From: Isoptericola jiangsuensis
GTDB taxonomy: Bacteria; Actinomycetota; Actinomycetes; Actinomycetales; Cellulomonadaceae
Assembly (NCBI RefSeq): GCF_002563715.1
Contig: NZ_PDJJ01000001.1
Location: 2,046,001-2,110,000, forward strand
Direction: 5' to 3'
Length of the DNA: 64,000 bases
This document shows positions 60,708-64,000 of this stretch, in pieces. The translations under genes and the position numbers were made by a program. Every line of letters starts with the position of its first letter. The first letter of the stretch is position 1. The notes beneath the pieces are model-generated. The model had not been told where the DNA came from, made no database searches, and was given only the letters and a program-made list of their open reading frames with translations.

Positions 60708-61988
60708 TCAGTCGAGCGAGGCCCGGAGGGCGTCCGTGCGCTCCTCGACGGTGCGCCACGCCTCGGGCGGCACGCCGGGGTGCGCGGCGCGGTCGATCTC
60801 GCCGAGCGCACCCCGCAGGGCGTCGAGGGTGGAGTCCACGACCCGGAGGGCGCGCCGTCGCGGCAGGCCCCACGAGACGCCCTCGGCGACGAGGTCGGCG
60901 CCGGTGAGCGCGTCCATGTCCCGCTCGCCCGCCACGTCCATCGCGAACACGCGCGACGCGTGGTCGTGGTGCAGGTGCATCGAGACGTCGTAGGCCGGGG
61001 CGAGGGCGACCGTGCCGTTCTCGCGGCGCAGGAGCGAGACGTTCTTGGCGTGCGCGTCGGTGTTCCCGACGGCGAGGTTGAGGGCCGTCAGCGCCAGCAG
61101 CGGGTCCGGGCGGGCGCCGTCGTCGCGCAGCACCTGCGCGATCGCGGCGAGCGAGGGGATGGCCCGCCCGTGCTGGAACTTGCGCTCCGGGTCGCGGGTG
61201 TTGATGCCGAGCGCCTGGGCACCGTCCTCCTGGTGGACGCGGCGCAGGCCCCCCGGAGCGGCCTCGTCGGGGACCCGGTCGTACCGGGACACGACGATGC
61301 ACCGCATGTCGTCGAACGTCTCGACGTGGGCGTCGATCGAGGTGAGGCCGACACGTCGGGCGAGGTCGAGGGCCGCGGCCTCGGTGTCGACGAGGTCGGC
61401 CGTGGGCGAGTCCGCGGCGCGGGCGACCTTGAGGATGTGGGTCGTGGGCTGGTCCGGGGCCGCCTTGAACCAGGCTTCTCCGGTGCGGACGAGGCCGATC
61501 TTCGGCTCCATGCCCGGCAGGGAGCTGGTGAGGTGCTGGCTGCGTCCCTGCCCTCCGGCTCGCGCGACGCTCGCGCGCAGGAGCGCGGCGACGTCGGCGT
61601 CGTCGAGAGGGCGCGCGACGTCGGTGCCGGTGCGGGGTCGGGTACCCACGGGGACGAACTGGAGCGCGCCGACGGTGTCGCCCCCGTACGCGCCGAAGAA
61701 GCCGACGACGTCCTCCGGGTCGACGCCGGCGTCCATCGCCATGTGGTCACGGACCCGTCCCTCGGGCATGAGCCCGTCCAGCCAGGCCGTGACGCGCGCC
61801 GGCGGCGGGGCACCGTCGGGGTCCATGGGCAGCAGGTGGGAGAGCACACGGGCGCCGTACCCCCACCGCGCGACGGCGTCGGGGTCCCACGCGAGCTCGA
61901 CCCGGGGGGCGGCGCGGCCGACGTCGCGCGCGGTGAACCGGGCGACCCGGCTGCCGTACAGCCAGGCGTCGAGCTCAGGCGTCAGCAT
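60708..61988 (-). CDS. hipA: HipA-type serine/threonine kinase toxin
   Basis: The 426-aa HipA protein has an N-terminal subdomain (LLPMDPDG, WLDGLMPEGRVRDHMAM), a gate/P-loop segment (SSLPGMEPKIGL near residue 160), the HILKVAR lysine region near residue 184, the VSRYDRV motif, the substrate/ATP loop VHQEDGAQALG near residue 251, catalytic NLAVGNTDAHAKNVSL near residue 310 and metal-binding LAPAYDVSM. HipA kinases phosphorylate glutamyl-tRNA synthetase or related targets and induce dormancy. The ATG overlaps the hipB stop by 14 nt. Low-conservation differences in the gate loop leave the target open. Confidence 0.93.
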   Translation of the reverse strand: MLTPELDAWLYGSRVARFTARDVGRAAPRVELAWDPDAVARWGYGARVLSHLLPMDPDGAPPPARVTAWLDGLMPEGRVRDHMAMDAGVDPEDVVGFFGAYGGDTVGALQFVPVGTRPRTGTDVARPLDDADVAALLRASVARAGGQGRSQHLTSSLPGMEPKIGLVRTGEAWFKAAPDQPTTHILKVARAADSPTADLVDTEAAALDLARRVGLTSIDAHVETFDDMRCIVVSRYDRVPDEAAPGGLRRVHQEDGAQALGINTRDPERKFQHGRAIPSLAAIAQVLRDDGARPDPLLALTALNLAVGNTDAHAKNVSLLRRENGTVALAPAYDVSMHLHHDHASRVFAMDVAGERDMDALTGADLVAEGVSWGLPRRRALRVVDSTLDALRGALGEIDRAAHPGVPPEAWRTVEERTDALRASLD

Positions 61989-62223
61989 CGGCGCTCCGCT
62001 CGCGCAGGCGCACCTCGATGTCGAGCTCGTCGAAGATCTCGAAGAGGCGGTTGATGTAGAGGTTTCCGTCGCCGCCCTCGACCTCGGAGACGTACTGGCG
62101 GGTCAGGCCGAGCTCGTCCGCGAGCGCCGTCTGGCTGAGTCCGTGGCGGCGGCGGGCCTGGGCGACGAAGCGTCCGAGGTCGCGGGGGCTGCGTGCGTGG
62201 GTCCAGCGGTCGGGCGTGGTCAT
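61975..62223 (-). CDS. hipB: HipB-type Xre antitoxin/repressor
   Basis: The 82-aa Xre protein has the helix-turn-helix FVAQARRRHGLSQTALADELGL and TRQYVSEVEGG near residues 19-50, then a short tail (FEIFDELDIEVRLRE) typical of HipB. It should neutralise HipA and repress the operon through the palindromes upstream. ggag lies just before the ATG; the promoter appears to be TGGCAC-N17-TATGCT (62292-62264). Confidence 0.93.
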   Translation of the reverse strand: MTTPDRWTHARSPRDLGRFVAQARRRHGLSQTALADELGLTRQYVSEVEGGDGNLYINRLFEIFDELDIEVRLRERSADADA

Positions 62224-62233
62224 GGTGCTCCGG

Positions 62234-62305
62234 TGTCAGGTTTTCCTTGCACGGTCGCCTGTCAGCATATCCCGACAGCGGGGATCGTGCCAGCAAAACC
62301 TGGCA
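62234..62305 (-). promoter_or_regulatory. hipBA promoter with operator-like palindromes
   Basis: The promoter TGGCAC (62292-62287) with TATGCT (62269-62264) is flanked by two similar boxes: TGTCAG-GTTTTC-CTTGCA at 62234-62251 and TGCCAG-CAAAAC-CTGGCA at 62288-62305, 15 of 18 positions alike after inversion. A third dyad, ATCCC-N7-GGGAT (62269-62285), sits over the spacer and recalls the TATCC-N8-GGATA operators of Escherichia coli HipB. Confidence 0.6.
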
Positions 62306-62396
62306 TGCGGTCCGATCTGCGGCGCCAGGGTGCCGCCCACCGGAACGAGGAGGACAGGTGGGTCGACCGACCGAGCGTCGCCCCGGCGGAGCGACG

Positions 62397-63173
62397 ATGC
62401 CGGGCCAGGACGTCCTGGTCGGGCCGCCGACCGGTGGGTGGCGGGCCCGGCGTTCCGCGATGGAGCGTGCCTCCACGCGGGACCTGTGGACGTTCCTCGT
62501 CGCCGTGGTGTGCTTCACGGCCGTCCTGGGCTGGTGGTCGGTCGAGCACGTCGTGCACCCGGGCTGGGCCGTCGCCGGGAACGATCCCCTGGTGGACGCG
62601 AAGATCCTCCTCGTCGCGGCGGGCGACGTGGTCGTCCTGCACGCCTGGCCGCTGGCGGTCCCTGCGGTGCGGGTGCTGCGCGCACGTGGCCGGTGGGTCG
62701 TCCCTCCGGCCGTGCTGCGCGGCCTGGTGGTCCGTACCGGGCGCACCGGACCCGTCGGGCGCACGGTGGCGTCGTGCGTCGTGCTCCCCGTGGTGGTGAC
62801 GGTCGTGGCGGTCGGCCTCGTGGTCGGGACGTGGGAGCGGGGGCGCGTGCTGGCGTCGTCCGGGGTGGAGGCGCGGGCGACGGTCGTCTCGGTCGACTGG
62901 GGACGGTGGACCGACGGACGGCTCACGGTGGACGTCGCGGGGTACGAGCGGGTGACGCTGACGTCCTGGGACGGGTTCCCGCGGCGTGGCGGGGAGATCG
63001 ACGTGGTCGTGGACCCGGGCGATCCGTCACGGGCCGCCCAGTCCGGTGCGGGGGTGTGGGGCCTGCTGGAGCGGTCGGCGGTCGTCGCGGCCGGTGCGGG
63101 GGCGGTGACGACGTGCCTGCTGGTCCCGGCGGCGCTGACCGGCCTGGTGCAGCGCCGCCGGGGCGGTGGGTGA
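62397..63173 (+). CDS. DUF3592-like membrane protein
   Basis: The 258-aa protein has three to four hydrophobic helices (TFLVAVVCFTAVLGWW near residue 30, LLVAAGDVVVLHAWPLAVPA, VASCVVLPVVVTVVAVGLVV, and a C-terminal AVVAAGAGAVTTCLL). A soluble beta segment (ARATVVSVDWGRW, IDVVVDPGDPSRAAQ) resembles DUF3592 domains. ATG 62397 has ggag 5 nt upstream; an in-frame ATG at 62460 is an alternative. Function unknown. Confidence 0.72.
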   Translation: MPGQDVLVGPPTGGWRARRSAMERASTRDLWTFLVAVVCFTAVLGWWSVEHVVHPGWAVAGNDPLVDAKILLVAAGDVVVLHAWPLAVPAVRVLRARGRWVVPPAVLRGLVVRTGRTGPVGRTVASCVVLPVVVTVVAVGLVVGTWERGRVLASSGVEARATVVSVDWGRWTDGRLTVDVAGYERVTLTSWDGFPRRGGEIDVVVDPGDPSRAAQSGAGVWGLLERSAVVAAGAGAVTTCLLVPAALTGLVQRRRGGG

Positions 63174-63185
63174 CGGGGAGGGGGG

Positions 63186-64000
63186 TCAGCGGCGGCGCAG
63201 CAGGGTGAGGTGCATGGCGTCGGTGCCGTGGACGTGCGGCCAGAGCTGGACGTCGAGGCCGTGGGCTCCCCCGTCGTCGGCACCCAGGTCGATCGACGCC
63301 CCGGGGACGAGGACGTCGCGCACGGCGGCGCGGGCGTCGAGCCGCTCGACGTCGTCGCGGCGACGCAGGACGTCGTCGACGACGTGCCGGGTCTCCGCCA
63401 GGTGCGGGGAGCACGTCACGTACGCCACCACTCCCCCGGGGCGGACGGCGTCGAGCGCGGAGGCCAGGAGCTCGGCCTGCAGGCCGGTGAGGGTGCCGAG
63501 GTCGGCAGGGGTGCGCCGCCAGCGGGACTCGGGGCGGCGGCGCAGGGCGCCGAGGCCGGTGCAGGGCGCGTCCACCAGGACGCGGTCGTAGAGACCCGGC
63601 TCGTCGTCACCCACCGCGCGACCGTCGCCGGTGCGGACGTCGACGACGCCGTCGGGCAGGGCGCGCACGCCCCGGCGCACGAGGCGGGCCCGGTGCGGCT
63701 GCACCTCGTTGGCCACCAGGGTGGCGTCACGCTGCGCGGCGAGCGCACCGAGGAGCGCGGCCTTGCCACCGGGGCCGGCGCACAGGTCGAGCCAGCGGGC
63801 GTCCGGGCCGTCGAGGGGCACGGCGGCCAGAGCCAGGGTGACGAGCTGGGAGCCCTCGTCCTGCACGCCCCCACGACCGTCGGCGACCGCGGGCAGGGCG
63901 GCGGGGTCGGCGCCGGAGGCGAGGACCCGCGCGGACGGGGCGAGGCGTCCGGCCTCGAGGCGGGCGTCGGAGCCGTCCGCGAGCGCCGCCGGGTCGACGA
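63186..64000 (-). CDS. rsmB: 16S rRNA (cytosine-967-C5)-methyltransferase, 5' end beyond the window
   Basis: The C-terminal 271 residues of an RsmB/NOL1/NOP2 methyltransferase are present. Visible are motif I LDLCAGPGGKAALL, motif IV with DAPCTGLGALRRRPESRWRR containing one of the two conserved cysteines, motif VI with TCSPHLAETRHVV containing the other, and the C-terminal LWPHVHGTDAMHL. It methylates C967 of 16S rRNA. The frame continues past position 64000. rsmB upstream of rpe matches the order in Mycobacterium tuberculosis. Confidence 0.93.
   Translation of the reverse strand, partial: VDPAALADGSDARLEAGRLAPSARVLASGADPAALPAVADGRGGVQDEGSQLVTLALAAVPLDGPDARWLDLCAGPGGKAALLGALAAQRDATLVANEVQPHRARLVRRGVRALPDGVVDVRTGDGRAVGDDEPGLYDRVLVDAPCTGLGALRRRPESRWRRTPADLGTLTGLQAELLASALDAVRPGGVVAYVTCSPHLAETRHVVDDVLRRRDDVERLDARAAVRDVLVPGASIDLGADDGGAHGLDVQLWPHVHGTDAMHLTLLRRR

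Overview
This window comes from a very GC-rich actinobacterium. Gene content and order fit the Micrococcales, most likely the Cellulomonadaceae/Promicromonosporaceae group (Cellulomonas, Isoptericola or Cellulosimicrobium type). The evidence is strong G/C bias at third codon positions, many GTG starts, almost exclusive TGA stops, and hallmark actinobacterial genes: pafB-pafC, helY, rbpA, a GarA-type FHA protein, FtsR-type MerR regulators, and lnt next to a dolichol-phosphate mannosyltransferase gene. I found no rRNA, tRNA, CRISPR array or insertion sequence. The family and synteny statements rest on my own recognition, not on a search.

Layout. 1-7.2 kb: the end of a heterodimeric ABC exporter, a LysR regulator divergent from a threonine-dehydratase-like enzyme, YciO, a UDP-glucose pyrophosphorylase and an IMPACT protein. 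7.3-8.0 kb: an orphan, degenerate integrase-like gene bracketed by a short direct repeat. 8.0-14.0 kb (minus): a seven-gene chain, every junction overlapping by 4 nt (DUF3866, DUF4129, a small membrane protein, MoxR, DUF58, a membrane protein, an acetyltransferase). 14.0-21.6 kb (plus): pafB-pafC-tatA-tatC-lipid kinase-helY. 21.6-29.5 kb: an amidohydrolase, lnt, polyprenol-phosphate mannosyltransferase, rbpA, a luciferase-like monooxygenase with its FMN reductase, and galE. 30.1-31.9 kb: ald with a divergent AldR-like regulator. 31.9-36.4 kb: an accessory region with a KfrA-like coiled-coil gene whose translation start is tandemly amplified, an unusual integrase, a Nudix-like protein and a DUF3626 protein. 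36.4-45.9 kb: small metabolic and stress genes (DinB, acetyltransferase, hydrolase, phosphotransferase, META lipoprotein, adhP, AraC, VOC, a UvrA-like ATPase, and an ArsR gene between two SRPBCC genes). 45.9-47.1 kb: a gene-poor stretch before a XerC/D-like recombinase. 48.2-55.3 kb: a cardiolipin-synthase-like enzyme, then a block resembling Mycobacterium tuberculosis Rv1822-Rv1830 without gcvH. 55.6-64 kb: a DEAD-box RNA helicase, hisG-hisE, rpe and rsmB, with hipBA and other accessory genes between rpe and rsmB.

Regulation is the most readable theme. At least twenty genes on both strands carry a TANNNT hexamer ending 6-8 nt before the start codon, the geometry of leaderless transcription. 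In four cases the TAG of that hexamer is the stop codon of the preceding gene. rbpA and the divergent monooxygenase gene both have SigR/SigH-type promoters (GGAAC-N18-GTTGG). Operator-like palindromes sit at the hipBA, arsR, aldR and adhP promoters.

The most unusual features are: six tandem 34/35-bp repeats at 33057-33263, each carrying a perfect Shine-Dalgarno sequence, an ATG and, in the five distal copies, a 9-codon mini-ORF; a peptidoglycan-binding-like domain inserted inside the catalytic domain of a tyrosine recombinase; and an A-rich repeated motif flanking the orphan integrase-like gene and recurring upstream of hisE.
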